A DNA stretch of 64,000 nucleotides from G965207335 sp965207335. GTDB taxonomy: Bacteria > Pseudomonadota > Gammaproteobacteria > PS1 > Pseudothioglobaceae. Shown here one piece after another: positions 37,033-45,369 of this stretch. The stretch is taken from the NCBI GenBank assembly GCA_965207335.1, contig OZ242267.1, positions 1 to 64,000 on the forward strand, written 5' to 3'. The notes below the pieces were generated by a model, which was not told the origin of the DNA, searched no databases, and saw nothing but the letters and a program-made list of their open reading frames with translations. Position numbers and translations under genes: made by a program. Each line of letters begins with the position of its first letter. Position 1 is the stretch's first letter.

Positions 37033-37097
37033 ATTAGTAAGAATAAATTGCTGATTTTACAAATATTGAATGTTGAATAAAAAAAGAAATAAAAAAA

Positions 37098-37436
37098 ATG
37101 AAAGAGCCAATAAATAATAAATTATTTGATAAAGCATTTAGAAATGAACTTCGTAATAACACAAAAGATGCTATATCAAAATTGCAGGATAAAAGCAATA
37201 AAGATATAAAATTTAATGTTGTTACTAATACCAAAGATACTACGCATATAGTTTTCCCTAATCAAGAATCAATGATGATTAGTTTAAGTAAATTATATGC
37301 AGGCGAAGATACTTTTACTATTGGTACTGTTGGCTCTGCTGGTTCAGTTAGTACTGCATCCTCTTTTGGATGTACTTTCGGCACAGCTGGTTCAGTTGGC
37401 ACAATTGGCTCAGCGGGCACTGTAAAACCATTTTAA
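37098..37436 (+). CDS. NHLP-leader repeat peptide, A-type (unit 2)
   Basis: Protein identical to that at 34675-35013, 2,423 bases downstream. Here the upstream spacer is not the nuoN-derived one but the short A-rich linker after the B' gene, so its promoter context differs from the unit 1 copy. Confidence 0.74.
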   Translation: MKEPINNKLFDKAFRNELRNNTKDAISKLQDKSNKDIKFNVVTNTKDTTHIVFPNQESMMISLSKLYAGEDTFTIGTVGSAGSVSTASSFGCTFGTAGSVGTIGSAGTVKPF

Positions 37437-37457
37437 CACACACAAATAAGGAAAAAA

Positions 37458-37793
37458 ATGAAAACACAAAATACAAATAATATATGGTTTGATAAAAAAT
37501 TTAGAGAGCAACTTCGCAGTAACCCACAACAACTAGCAAACAATATTTATAATGAAAGCCTTGATAATGTTGAGTATAAAGTATTTACTAACAGCAAAGA
37601 TACTATGTATGTAGTTTTTCCTAATAAAGAATTAATGCTTAATTTAGATAATATAAATGTTGCTGTCAATACCTCAACTATTGGCTCAGCAGGTTCATCA
37701 ACCACAGTAGGTACATTAGGTTCAGTAGGTACAACTCTTAGCTCAGCTTCTACTGCTAGTACTGCTGGCTCAGTAGGTAGTGTAAAGGTATAA
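37458..37793 (+). CDS. NHLP-leader repeat peptide, B-type (unit 2)
   Basis: Protein identical to that at 35035-35370, including the NVAV junction and SD AAGGA. Part of the tandem duplication. Confidence 0.74.
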   Translation: MKTQNTNNIWFDKKFREQLRSNPQQLANNIYNESLDNVEYKVFTNSKDTMYVVFPNKELMLNLDNINVAVNTSTIGSAGSSTTVGTLGSVGTTLSSASTASTAGSVGSVKV

Positions 37794-37857
37794 GTTAGCA
37801 AAAAATAAATTGCTGATTTTTCAAATATTTAATATTTAATAAAAAAAGAACTAAAAA

Positions 37858-38241
37858 ATGAAAACACAAAACACAAATAATATGTTGTTTGATAAAGAAT
37901 TTAGAAAACAACTTCGTAGTGACCCACAAAAAATGGCAAAAAATATTTATAATGAAAATCTTGATAATGTTGAGTACAAAGTATTTACTAACAGCAAAGA
38001 TACTACATACTTAGTTTTCCACGACCAAACATTAATTAATAATTTAAATAAAGTAAATGCTGCTGCTACTGCTGGCACAGGAGGTTCAATTGGTACAGTT
38101 GCCACAGCTGGCACAATAGACTCAATCAGCACTACATTATCTTCAATAGGTACAGTAAGTAGTGCAGGCAGTGGTGGTTCAATAGGAAGTGCAGATATTG
38201 GCTCTGGAGCAGTAGCTGGACTGGTTAACAAAGGTAAATAG
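37858..38241 (+). CDS. NHLP-leader repeat peptide, C-type (unit 2)
   Basis: Protein identical to that at 35435-35818, with the C-type tail ending LVNKGK. Part of the tandem duplication. Confidence 0.74.
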   Translation: MKTQNTNNMLFDKEFRKQLRSDPQKMAKNIYNENLDNVEYKVFTNSKDTTYLVFHDQTLINNLNKVNAAATAGTGGSIGTVATAGTIDSISTTLSSIGTVSSAGSGGSIGSADIGSGAVAGLVNKGK

Positions 38242-38425
38242 TTTTGTTATATATTGAAACTTAGAAAACAACTTCTTAATAACCAACAATAACTAACAAG
38301 ACAGTTGAATTATATAAATTATTAGCTAGCACATATAGCAATAATCAAAATTTAATAATCTTTAAACAAAGACATCAGTGTAGATTAAATATATTTTTAG
38401 TACAAGATTAAGCCTTTATGCTAAT

Positions 38426-38542
38426 ATACAATTACCTATACCCATAGATATTAAATTAGTGTTATCAATTAATGCCTTATTAATATTTTTTATTGGTATA
38501 TTTCCAAATTATTTTATTGACTTGGCTAAGTCAATTTTTTAA
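38426..38542 (+). pseudogene. Duplicated 3' end of nuoN (remnant 2)
   Basis: Same sequence as the remnant at 36003, carried along by the 2,423-bp duplication. The gap 38242-38725 contains nothing else recognisable except the conserved upstream region. Confidence 0.85.
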
Positions 38543-38602
38543 TTATTTATAAGCTATCAAGGAGATTGAGTTTGTTACTCACATTAGTATATTATATTAT
38601 TA

Positions 38603-38725
38603 TAATTATTTTTAAAAACTCTTAGTGTAACAAAGTAACTTTATATTTAGTAACGCAAAATATATGGAATAATTACTAAAAAATATTTATAATGACATAT
38701 GTAATTAAATTAAGGAATAAAAAAA
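38603..38725 (+). promoter_or_regulatory. Conserved upstream region of A-type peptide genes (copy 3)
   Basis: Duplicate of 36180-36302 lying before the A' gene of unit 2. Confidence 0.42.
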
Positions 38726-39088
38726 ATGAAAGAGCCAATAAATAATAAGATATTTGATAAAGCATTTAGAAATGAACTTCGTAATAACACAAAAGATGCT
38801 ATGTCAAAATTGCAGGATGAAAGCAATAAAGATATAAAATTTAATGTTGTTACTAATACTAAAGATACTATATATGTAGTTTTTCCTAATCAAGCATCAA
38901 TTATTAACTTAGATAAATTACATGCAGGTATTGCAGATATTGCAGGTATAGATCCTGTAAAGTCTGGTAGTATTAGCTCAGTTGGTAGTGCTGGTACAAT
39001 TGCTTGTTTCGGTACTTTAGGTGGTACTCTATCCACAGCAGGTTCTATAGGTTCTGTAGGTACAGCAGGTTCTGTAAAACCAAATTAA
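38726..39088 (+). CDS. NHLP-leader repeat peptide, A'-type (unit 2)
   Basis: Protein identical to that at 36303-36665, including the DPVKSGS start of the core and single Cys. Confidence 0.74.
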   Translation: MKEPINNKIFDKAFRNELRNNTKDAMSKLQDESNKDIKFNVVTNTKDTIYVVFPNQASIINLDKLHAGIADIAGIDPVKSGSISSVGSAGTIACFGTLGGTLSTAGSIGSVGTAGSVKPN

Positions 39089-39119
39089 TATATAAAAAAT
39101 ACACAAAAAAAATAAAAAA

Positions 39120-39455
39120 ATGAAAACACAAAATGCAAATAATATGTTGTTTGATAAAAAACTTAGAAAACAACTTCGTAATAATCCACAACAAGTAGCA
39201 CAAAATATTTACAACCAAGATCTTGATAATGTTGAGTATAAGGTACTTACTAACAGCAAAGATACTATGTATGTAGTTTTTCCTAGTAAAAAATTAATGC
39301 TTGATTTAGGTGATGTAAATGCTGCTGGTAATAGCTCAACTATTAGTTCAGCAGGATCAGCAAGTACAGTAGGTACATTAAGTTCAATAGGTGCAACTCT
39401 TGGCTCATCTTCTACTGCTGGTACTATTAGTTCAGCAGGTAGTATAAAGACATAG
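39120..39455 (+). CDS. NHLP-leader repeat peptide, B'-type (unit 2)
   Basis: Protein identical to that at 36697-37032. Last intact gene of unit 2; followed by the broken copy at 39521. Confidence 0.73.
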   Translation: MKTQNANNMLFDKKLRKQLRNNPQQVAQNIYNQDLDNVEYKVLTNSKDTMYVVFPSKKLMLDLGDVNAAGNSSTISSAGSASTVGTLSSIGATLGSSSTAGTISSAGSIKT

Positions 39456-39520
39456 ATTAGTAAGAATAAATTGCTGATTTTACAAATATTGAATGTTGAA
39501 TAAAAAAAGAAATAAAAAAA

Positions 39521-39843
39521 ATGAAAGAGCCAATAAATAATAAGATATTTGATAAAGCATTTAGAAATGAACTTCGTAATAACACAAAAGATGCTATGTC
39601 AAAATTGCAGGGTGAAAGCAATAAAGATGCAAAATTTAATGTTGTTACTAATACCAAAAATACTATATATGTAGTTTTCCTGATAAAGCATCAATGATGA
39701 CTGATTTAAGTGAATTACATGCAGGCGCTACTACTATTAGTACTGATATGAATATATTCCATTACAGCGTCCGCAGTTGGTTCAATAGGAAGTGTAGATA
39801 TGGCTCTGGAGCAATAACGGGTCTAATTAACAAAGGTAAATAA
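39521..39843 (+). pseudogene. Broken chimeric peptide gene (A-type leader, C-type end)
   Basis: The 5' half matches the A' leader (MKEPINNK, FDKAFRNELRNNTKDAM). A frameshift just after YVVF leads to a stop after 58 codons (39695-39697). The remainder of the A-type leader is recognisable out of frame to GCAGGCGCT. From about 39775 the sequence matches the 3' end of a C-type gene (GGTTCAATAGGAAGTGTAG through the LINKGK-stop). The fusion of A-type front and C-type back shows recombination between paralogues. Confidence 0.8.
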
Positions 39844-39886
39844 TTTTACTATATGTTGAAACTTAGAAAACAACTTCTTAATAACC

Positions 39887-39996
39887 AAACTCTTAGTGTA
39901 ACAAATTAACTTTATATTTAGTAACGCAAAATATATGGAATAATTACTAAAAAATAATTATAATGACATATGTAATTAAATTAAGGAATAAAAAAA
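39887..39996 (+). promoter_or_regulatory. Conserved upstream region of A-type peptide genes (copy 4)
   Basis: Starts at ACTCTTAGTGTAAC and runs to AAGGAATAAAAAAA before the ATG at 39997. It joins directly to C-type trailer sequence on its left, which places the boundary of the duplicated upstream module near 39888. Confidence 0.42.
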
Positions 39997-40335
39997 ATGA
40001 AAGAGCCAATAAATAATAAGATATTTGATAAAGCATTTAGAAATGAACTTCGTAATAACACAAAAGATGCTATATCAAAATTGCAGGATAAAAGCAATAA
40101 AGATATAAAATTTAATGTTGTTACTAATACCAAAGATACTACGCATATAGTTTTTCCTAATCAAGCATCAATGATGACTGATTTAAGTGAATTACATGCA
40201 GGTGTAGAGATTTTTTGTGTTGGTACTGTTGGTTCAGCTGGCACAGCTGGTACTCTATCCACTGTTTTAGGTTCGTACGGTTCAATAAGTTCAGTAAGTT
40301 CAGTAGGCACAGCAGGCAGTTCAAAACCATTTTGA
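39997..40335 (+). CDS. NHLP-leader repeat peptide, A-type (third set)
   Basis: 112 residues. Leader as in other A types (FDKAFRNELRNNTKDA, KFNVVTNTKDTTHIVFP), ending ELHAG. The core of 43 residues starts VEIFCVGTVGSAG, has one Cys near the junction rather than mid-core, and ends SSKPF. Confidence 0.75.
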   Translation: MKEPINNKIFDKAFRNELRNNTKDAISKLQDKSNKDIKFNVVTNTKDTTHIVFPNQASMMTDLSELHAGVEIFCVGTVGSAGTAGTLSTVLGSYGSISSVSSVGTAGSSKPF

Positions 40336-40368
40336 TATATAAAAATATAAAAAAAAAGGAGTAAAAAA

Positions 40369-40710
40369 ATGAAAACACAAAATATAAATAATATGTTGTT
40401 TGATAAAGAATTTAGAGAGCAACTTCGCAGTAATCCACAAAAAACGGCAAAAAATATTTACAACCAAGACCTTGATAATGTTGAGTACAAAGTACTTACT
40501 AACACTAAAAATACTACATATGTAGTTTTACCTAGTAAAGAATTAATGCTTGATTTAGGTGATATAAATGCTGCTGGTGGATGTGTTAGCTCAGCAGGTT
40601 CAGTAAGTTCATTCGGTACAATAGGTACAGTAGGTGGATCTCTTAGCACAGTTTTTAGTGCTGGTACTGTTGGCTCAGCAGGTAGTATAAAGGTAAGTCA
40701 GCAAAAATAA
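40369..40710 (+). CDS. NHLP-leader repeat peptide, B-type (third set)
   Basis: 113 residues. Leader FDKEFREQLRSNPQKTAKNI, EYKVLTNTKNTTYVVLP, ending DINAAGG, the closest in the family to a classical double-glycine site. The core of about 42 residues has one Cys immediately after it (GGCVSSAGS). SD AAGGAG. Confidence 0.75.
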   Translation: MKTQNINNMLFDKEFREQLRSNPQKTAKNIYNQDLDNVEYKVLTNTKNTTYVVLPSKELMLDLGDINAAGGCVSSAGSVSSFGTIGTVGGSLSTVFSAGTVGSAGSIKVSQQK

Positions 40711-40761
40711 ATTGCTGATTCTTCAAATATTGTAACACTTAATAAAAAAGGAGTAAAAAAA

Positions 40762-41145
40762 ATGAAAACACAAAATATAAATAATATGTTGTTTGATAAA
40801 GAATTTAGAGAGCAACTTCGCAGTGACCCACAACAAATAGCAAAAAAGATTTATAATGAAAGCTCTGATAATGTTGAGTATAAAGTATTTACTAACAGCA
40901 AAGATACTACATATTTAGTTTTCCACGACCAAACATTAATTAATGGTTTAAATAAAGTAAATGCTGCTGCTACTGCTGGCACAGGAGGTTCAATTGGTAC
41001 AGTTGCCACAGCTGGCACAATAGACTCAATTACCTCTTCAATCTCTACAGCTAGTTCAGTAAGTTGTGCAAGCACAGGTGGTTCAATAGGAAGTGTAGAT
41101 ATTGGCTCTGGAGCAATAACGGGTCTAATTAACAAAGGTAAATAA
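40762..41145 (+). CDS. NHLP-leader repeat peptide, C-type (third set)
   Basis: 127 residues. The first part of the core equals the other C types (ATAGTGGSIGTVATAGTIDSI); the middle is different (TSSISTASSVSCASTGG, one Cys); the tail (VDIGSGAITGLINKGK) is conserved. SD AAGGAG. Last gene of the plus-strand cluster; its trailer (41146-41340) resembles those after the other C-type genes. Confidence 0.75.
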   Translation: MKTQNINNMLFDKEFREQLRSDPQQIAKKIYNESSDNVEYKVFTNSKDTTYLVFHDQTLINGLNKVNAAATAGTGGSIGTVATAGTIDSITSSISTASSVSCASTGGSIGSVDIGSGAITGLINKGK

Positions 41146-41397
41146 TTTTACTATATGTTGAAACTTAGAAAACAACTTCTTAATAACCAACAATAACCAA
41201 CAATAGCTAACAAAACGGTTGAATTATATAAATTATTAGCTAGTACATATAGCAATAATCAAAATTTAATAATCTTTAAACAAAGCCATAGGTGTAGATT
41301 AAATATATGTTTAGTGCAATATTAAGCCTTTATGCTAAAATTAGCGAGTTAAGTAGCTTATATATCAAAAATAATAAATAGCAATAAGGAATTAAAA

Positions 41398-41685
41398 ATG
41401 GCAAATGAAGGCTATCACGAACCAATAAACGAGCTTACAAGTCAAACAAAAGATATGCATAGAGCAATCACATCATTAATGGAGGAACTTGAAGCAATAG
41501 ATTGGTATAACCAAAGAGTTGATGCCTGTCAAAATAAAGAATTAAAAGCAATATTAGCTCATAATAGAGACGAGGAAAAAGAACATGCCGCAATGGTTCT
41601 TGAATGGATTCGTAGGCAGGATTCGTCCTTTGATAAAGAGTTAAAAGATTATTTGTTTAGCGACAAAGAAATTGCCCACACATAA
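41398..41685 (+). CDS. Encapsulated-ferritin-like protein (EncFtn family)
   Basis: 95 residues, two-helix ferritin-like domain. The EncFtn ferroxidase pattern is complete: SLMEELEAIDWYNQR (Glu29, Glu30, Glu32, Trp36, Tyr37) and HNRDEEKEHAAM (Glu60, His63), two residues offset from the Rhodospirillum rubrum protein. These proteins form annular decamers that oxidise Fe(II) inside an encapsulin shell. Here the protein ends soon after the second helix (KEIAHT) with no recognisable C-terminal targeting extension, and no shell gene is adjacent. Strong SD AAGGAA. Role in iron or oxidative stress by family knowledge. Confidence 0.85.
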   Translation: MANEGYHEPINELTSQTKDMHRAITSLMEELEAIDWYNQRVDACQNKELKAILAHNRDEEKEHAAMVLEWIRRQDSSFDKELKDYLFSDKEIAHT

Positions 41686-41689
41686 AATA

Positions 41690-41712
41690 AATGTATTAAT
41701 TAGTAATACATT
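41690..41712 (+). terminator. Hairpin downstream of the EncFtn-like gene
   Basis: A perfect 9-bp stem, AATGTATTA and TAATACATT, with a 5-base loop, five bases after the stop codon. No T-run follows, so termination is plausible but not certain. Confidence 0.4.
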
Positions 41713-41864
41713 ATTACATTATAAAAACACTACTAGTTAGCACTTAATAAAGTAATAAAAAGGCCAGTGTGAATTAAATACTACACCACTTTTTATCTTA
41801 AAATATACTTATTTTTAATCATTTAGTCACACTAACAACAACATAATTTGCTAGAATCATCCCT

Positions 41865-42971
41865 ATGGATAAAATACTAAAATTTTCAGATAATGATATT
41901 ATTAAATCAGGGTATAGAATCTATAATGGCGATTGTATTGATATATTAAAAAAACTACCAGAAAAATCAGCGAAACTTATTTTTGCCGACCCACCATATA
42001 ATTTACAACTCAAGCAAGACTTATATCGTCCAAATCAAACCAAAGTAGATGGAGTAAATGACAACTGGGATAAGTTCTTATCAAATACTGATTATGATAA
42101 ATTTACTTATAATTGGCTAAGTGGTTGTCGCCATGTTATGTCTGATGATGCTACTATCTGGGTTATTGGCTCATATCATAATATTTTTAGAGTTGGCAAA
42201 ATTATGATGGATTTAGGATTTTGGATTTTAAATGATGTGCAATGGTATAAAACCAACCCTATGCCTAATTTTAGGGGTGTTCGTTTTACCAATGCTACTG
42301 AAACACTTATTTGGGCTAAAAAATCAGAAAATCAGAAAAAATATACTTTTAATCATCAAGTAATGAAACAATTAAATGGGGGCAAACAAATGACTTCTGT
42401 CTGGCAAATACCCCTTTGTACAGGCAATGAAAGAATTAAAAACTCTCAGGGTAAAAAGGCACACTCAACTCAAAAACCCGAAGAATTACTAAAAAGAGTT
42501 ATTTTATCAAGTAGCAGTGAGGGTGATTTAGTATTAGACCCATTTTCTGGTACTGGCACAACTTGTGCTGTTGCAAAAAAACTTAATCGTAAAAGTATTG
42601 GTATAGAAAAAGAGACGGCATATATAGAAATTAGTAAAGAACGCTTAGAAAAAATCAATAAAAATAACTTTAAACATTTAAGAATTATAGAACCAGAAAA
42701 AAAATTTACTGCCAGAGTTAGTATGGAGCAATTAGTAAAATCTAACTACATACAAGAGTTCCAAACTATCTATACAAGTAATAAAAAACATTCTGCTACT
42801 ATATTAGCTGATGGTAGTATTAAAAACGGTGTTGGTACTGGTTCAATACACAAAATAGGGGCAATACTAAAAGGTACTGAAAGCTGTAATGGTTGGATGT
42901 TTTGGTATTATGAAAATCAAGGAAAATTAATCTTAATTGACGAATATCGTAATCAATATAGGAGAAAATAA
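41865..42971 (+). CDS. Adenine-N6 DNA methyltransferase, HinfI/CcrM-like
   Basis: 368 residues, beta-class N6-adenine methyltransferase: catalytic DPPYNL (42-47) precedes the SAM-binding motif LDPFSGTGTT (224-233). The C-terminal portion (about 270-366; MEQLVKSNYIQEF, ILADGSIKNGVGTGSIHKIGA) is the RAMA-type domain found in CcrM and M.HinfI, both of which methylate GANTC. By family, it protects GANTC sites from the neighbouring nuclease. The start is the first ATG giving the full N-terminal motif. Confidence 0.9.
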   Translation: MDKILKFSDNDIIKSGYRIYNGDCIDILKKLPEKSAKLIFADPPYNLQLKQDLYRPNQTKVDGVNDNWDKFLSNTDYDKFTYNWLSGCRHVMSDDATIWVIGSYHNIFRVGKIMMDLGFWILNDVQWYKTNPMPNFRGVRFTNATETLIWAKKSENQKKYTFNHQVMKQLNGGKQMTSVWQIPLCTGNERIKNSQGKKAHSTQKPEELLKRVILSSSSEGDLVLDPFSGTGTTCAVAKKLNRKSIGIEKETAYIEISKERLEKINKNNFKHLRIIEPEKKFTARVSMEQLVKSNYIQEFQTIYTSNKKHSATILADGSIKNGVGTGSIHKIGAILKGTESCNGWMFWYYENQGKLILIDEYRNQYRRK

Positions 42972-42973
42972 TC

Positions 42974-43783
42974 ATGAATAACAATATTAAAGAGTTTGTG
43001 AAGTCAGCTATTTCAGACTTAATAATAAATACCAGTAGTGACCAAAAAGTAGAAGAATTAGTAAAAAAACATAGAGTTAAAATTCATTTTATGCCTATAA
43101 AATATAGAGTGTTTAACGGATTATTACAATCTATGAATATACAATTTGGTAATTTTATTGAAAGATTATTACATAAGATTGTTGAAGGTGAAATGCTTTT
43201 AAATGTAGAAAATATTTCTGGCAATAAAATACCATTACCTTTTACCAAAAAGAGCAATGCTTTAATTGATAAGTACATAATAAATTGCCAAAACAATAAT
43301 TTCAACGAAAAAAAATTGTTGGATAATTTCAATATATTAATTGATTCCTGCCTAAATATTGAAGCCTCTAATGATAGAAAAGACATATTGATAAAGCAAG
43401 ATATAGATGTTTTATTTTCAAATCAAAATAATAAAATATTTTACTTAGAAGTTAAATATGACGACAACCATGACACAGGAAAATTTGCAAATATTAATAA
43501 AAAATTTCTTACATCGTATATAGGTATTAGCAATATTTTAAAAATTTATGACAGGGATAAATTTAAACCTATTCTTTATTATTTAACTCCAAAAAAATTA
43601 AAAGGCAATATCTATTTACCAGAAGTAGAAAATATTTATAGAGGCGAAAAATTATTTAAAGAATTCTTTACCATAAACTATCAAGACTTAGATAACTTAA
43701 TGAAAAATATTGGAAATGATAGTGATATAGTAAACTTATTTGATAATTTATATAAGGAAATTAGATATAACTTGCATCTATAA
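42974..43783 (+). CDS. Type II restriction endonuclease, probably HinfI-like (GANTC)
   Basis: 269 residues, close in size to HinfI (262). A PD-(D/E)xK-type site is visible: DIDVLF...FYLEVKYD with Asp145, Glu159 and Lys161. The assignment rests on this motif, size, and being two bases downstream of the HinfI-like methyltransferase. It would cut unmethylated GANTC. The pair lies between the peptide cluster and azlCD, in what looks like an accessory interval. Confidence 0.78.
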   Translation: MNNNIKEFVKSAISDLIINTSSDQKVEELVKKHRVKIHFMPIKYRVFNGLLQSMNIQFGNFIERLLHKIVEGEMLLNVENISGNKIPLPFTKKSNALIDKYIINCQNNNFNEKKLLDNFNILIDSCLNIEASNDRKDILIKQDIDVLFSNQNNKIFYLEVKYDDNHDTGKFANINKKFLTSYIGISNILKIYDRDKFKPILYYLTPKKLKGNIYLPEVENIYRGEKLFKEFFTINYQDLDNLMKNIGNDSDIVNLFDNLYKEIRYNLHL

Positions 43784-43989
43784 AACCTAAATAAATAATT
43801 CCAGAAGTTAGGACTACCACTAAATTTTAGTTAATGGCATAATAATAGCTTAATCCTTCTCTTTATATAAGGAAGTAAAATACACCAACAAATTCTTAAA
43901 AAAGCAAAGCATTTAATTAAGTAATGCTTTTATTAATTAGAATTTAATTTATTAAAGATTAAAAACTAAATCAGCAAAAATATTTTTTT

Positions 43990-44679
43990 ATGCAACATAA
44001 TAATACAAATGAATATATTGAGTCTTTAAAAAACTCTTATCCCGTAGTTGCTGGATATTTTACAGTTTCCTTTGTATTTGGAATTAGTTGTGCAAATCTA
44101 GGATTGCCAATATGGTTTGTAGTATTAATGTCTTTATTTGTTTATGCTGGTGCAGCACAATTTTCATTTCTAATTTTATTTCCAACTGGTGCATCAATTA
44201 TAACTATTGTAATTATAACATTTTTAATTAATTTACGACACATGCTAATGTCAATTTATATGGCTAATATATTTGATAAGTTAGGAATAAAAAGCAAATT
44301 TAGGTGGTTATATGGATATGGTTTAACAGATGAATCCTTTGCATTTCATAGTGTTTTAGGCAACAAAAATTTAAGCCATAGATATTTTTTGTCGTTTAAC
44401 TTTTTTTGCCATTTTTCATGGGTGTTAGGGTCATTTTTTGGAGCATTGCTAATAACAGAAACCAAAGTTATTGAACTTTCTAATCTGCAATATGCCTTAA
44501 CAGCAATGTTAGTATATGTTTTAGTTGTATTATCAAATAGTAGAATAAAAACAATTGTAGCACTAACAGCTATTATCTCTATGGTAGCATTAACCTTGAT
44601 TTATGAATCCCATTTTAATATATTTATAGCAACCTTTATTGGTGCTGGAGTTGGTGCATGGCTGAAGAAACAAGATTAA
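43990..44679 (+). CDS. azlC: AzlC-family branched-chain amino acid exporter, large subunit
   Basis: 229 residues, about seven membrane helices. The motif GISCANLGLPIWFVVLMSLFVYAGAAQF (about 32-59) and NLRHMLMSIYM are characteristic of AzlC/YgaZ. With AzlD it exports branched-chain amino acids (or similar compounds) across the inner membrane. Overlaps azlD by 22 bases. Confidence 0.9.
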   Translation: MQHNNTNEYIESLKNSYPVVAGYFTVSFVFGISCANLGLPIWFVVLMSLFVYAGAAQFSFLILFPTGASIITIVIITFLINLRHMLMSIYMANIFDKLGIKSKFRWLYGYGLTDESFAFHSVLGNKNLSHRYFLSFNFFCHFSWVLGSFFGALLITETKVIELSNLQYALTAMLVYVLVVLSNSRIKTIVALTAIISMVALTLIYESHFNIFIATFIGAGVGAWLKKQD

Positions 44680-44984
44680 TAATTATTATACTATTAATGA
44701 CAATTGTAACCTATATTCCTAGAGTGTTACCCTTGCAAATAAATAATAAATATTACCCAAAATGGATAAAAGCCAATTTAGAGTTTTTACCAGTAGCAAT
44801 AGTGGCGTCAATTACAATTCCAAATGTATTAATTAATGGCTATGAATCACAATTTCTTACCCCAGAATTTATTACAACCATATTTGCAGTAATTGTTGCG
44901 TATTACAGTAAGAATTTAATTATTACAATTTTATCATCGTTACTGTTTTTTTTCGTTGTTAAAAATTATTTACTTGTTGGTTAA
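44658..44984 (+). CDS. azlD: AzlD-family exporter, small subunit
   Basis: 108 residues, about four membrane helices, with TYIPRVLPLQI near the N-terminus and a PVAIVASITIPNVL helix as in AzlD/YgaH. Its coding overlap with azlC indicates translational coupling. Confidence 0.88.
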   Translation: MAEETRLIIIILLMTIVTYIPRVLPLQINNKYYPKWIKANLEFLPVAIVASITIPNVLINGYESQFLTPEFITTIFAVIVAYYSKNLIITILSSLLFFFVVKNYLLVG

Positions 44985-45369
44985 ACTTAGTGTAAAAAAT
45001 ACCTAATAAAGTGCTATAAAAGACGGCTAAGTTGTAAACCTAAGTATTAATAGTCAAAGAAAACATACATCTAAAAAACAGTGTTTCATACATAACCAAA
45101 GTTCAGTCTAATTGCTTAATGTGGTAATCTTAAACAATCTAAGAGCCAAAAATACCTACTCTTTGTTATAAAACTAGTGCTAAGAATTATGTTTGTAACA
45201 TAAATTTTTTATTTAGTTTAATTTTTTATTATTTTGTTGTTATAATAAAATAACAGGTTTTAAAATATAAATAATTGCCAGTAATAGGCAGACAACACTC
45301 TTAATCACTTATTCTGCGTTGTTTTGGTTATTCAGTTACATATTTTTATTTAATAAAAGGATGTGCTTT
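44985..45369. other. Gene-free stretch between azlD and the symporter gene
   Basis: About 385 AT-rich bases. I see no ORF, tRNA or clear hairpin-plus-T-run. The run TATTATTTTGTTGTTATAAT near 45225-45245 could contribute a promoter for the symporter gene, whose SD (AAAGGA) lies at 45355. Confidence 0.5.

Larger units (their letters stand above)
34675..39520 (+). repeat. Perfect-looking 2,423-bp tandem duplication of five peptide genes
   Basis: Unit 1 is 34675-37097 and unit 2 is 37098-39520. Every gene start recurs at exactly +2,423 (34675/37098, 35035/37458, 35435/37858, 36303/38726, 36697/39120) and the five encoded proteins are identical between units. Spot comparison of the DNA, including spacers, found no difference. 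The units meet at a gene start, with a third, degraded copy beginning at 39521. A very recent duplication in the genome or an assembly artefact would look the same. Confidence 0.9.

Noticed and set aside
34675..41145. CRISPR or satellite array
   Set aside because: The repeats are gene-sized, protein-coding and not regularly spaced with unique spacers; no cas genes are present.
43343..43347. GANTC avoidance as evidence of an active HinfI-like system
   Set aside because: GATTC occurs even inside the nuclease gene and I could not count all sites against expectation, so no claim is made.
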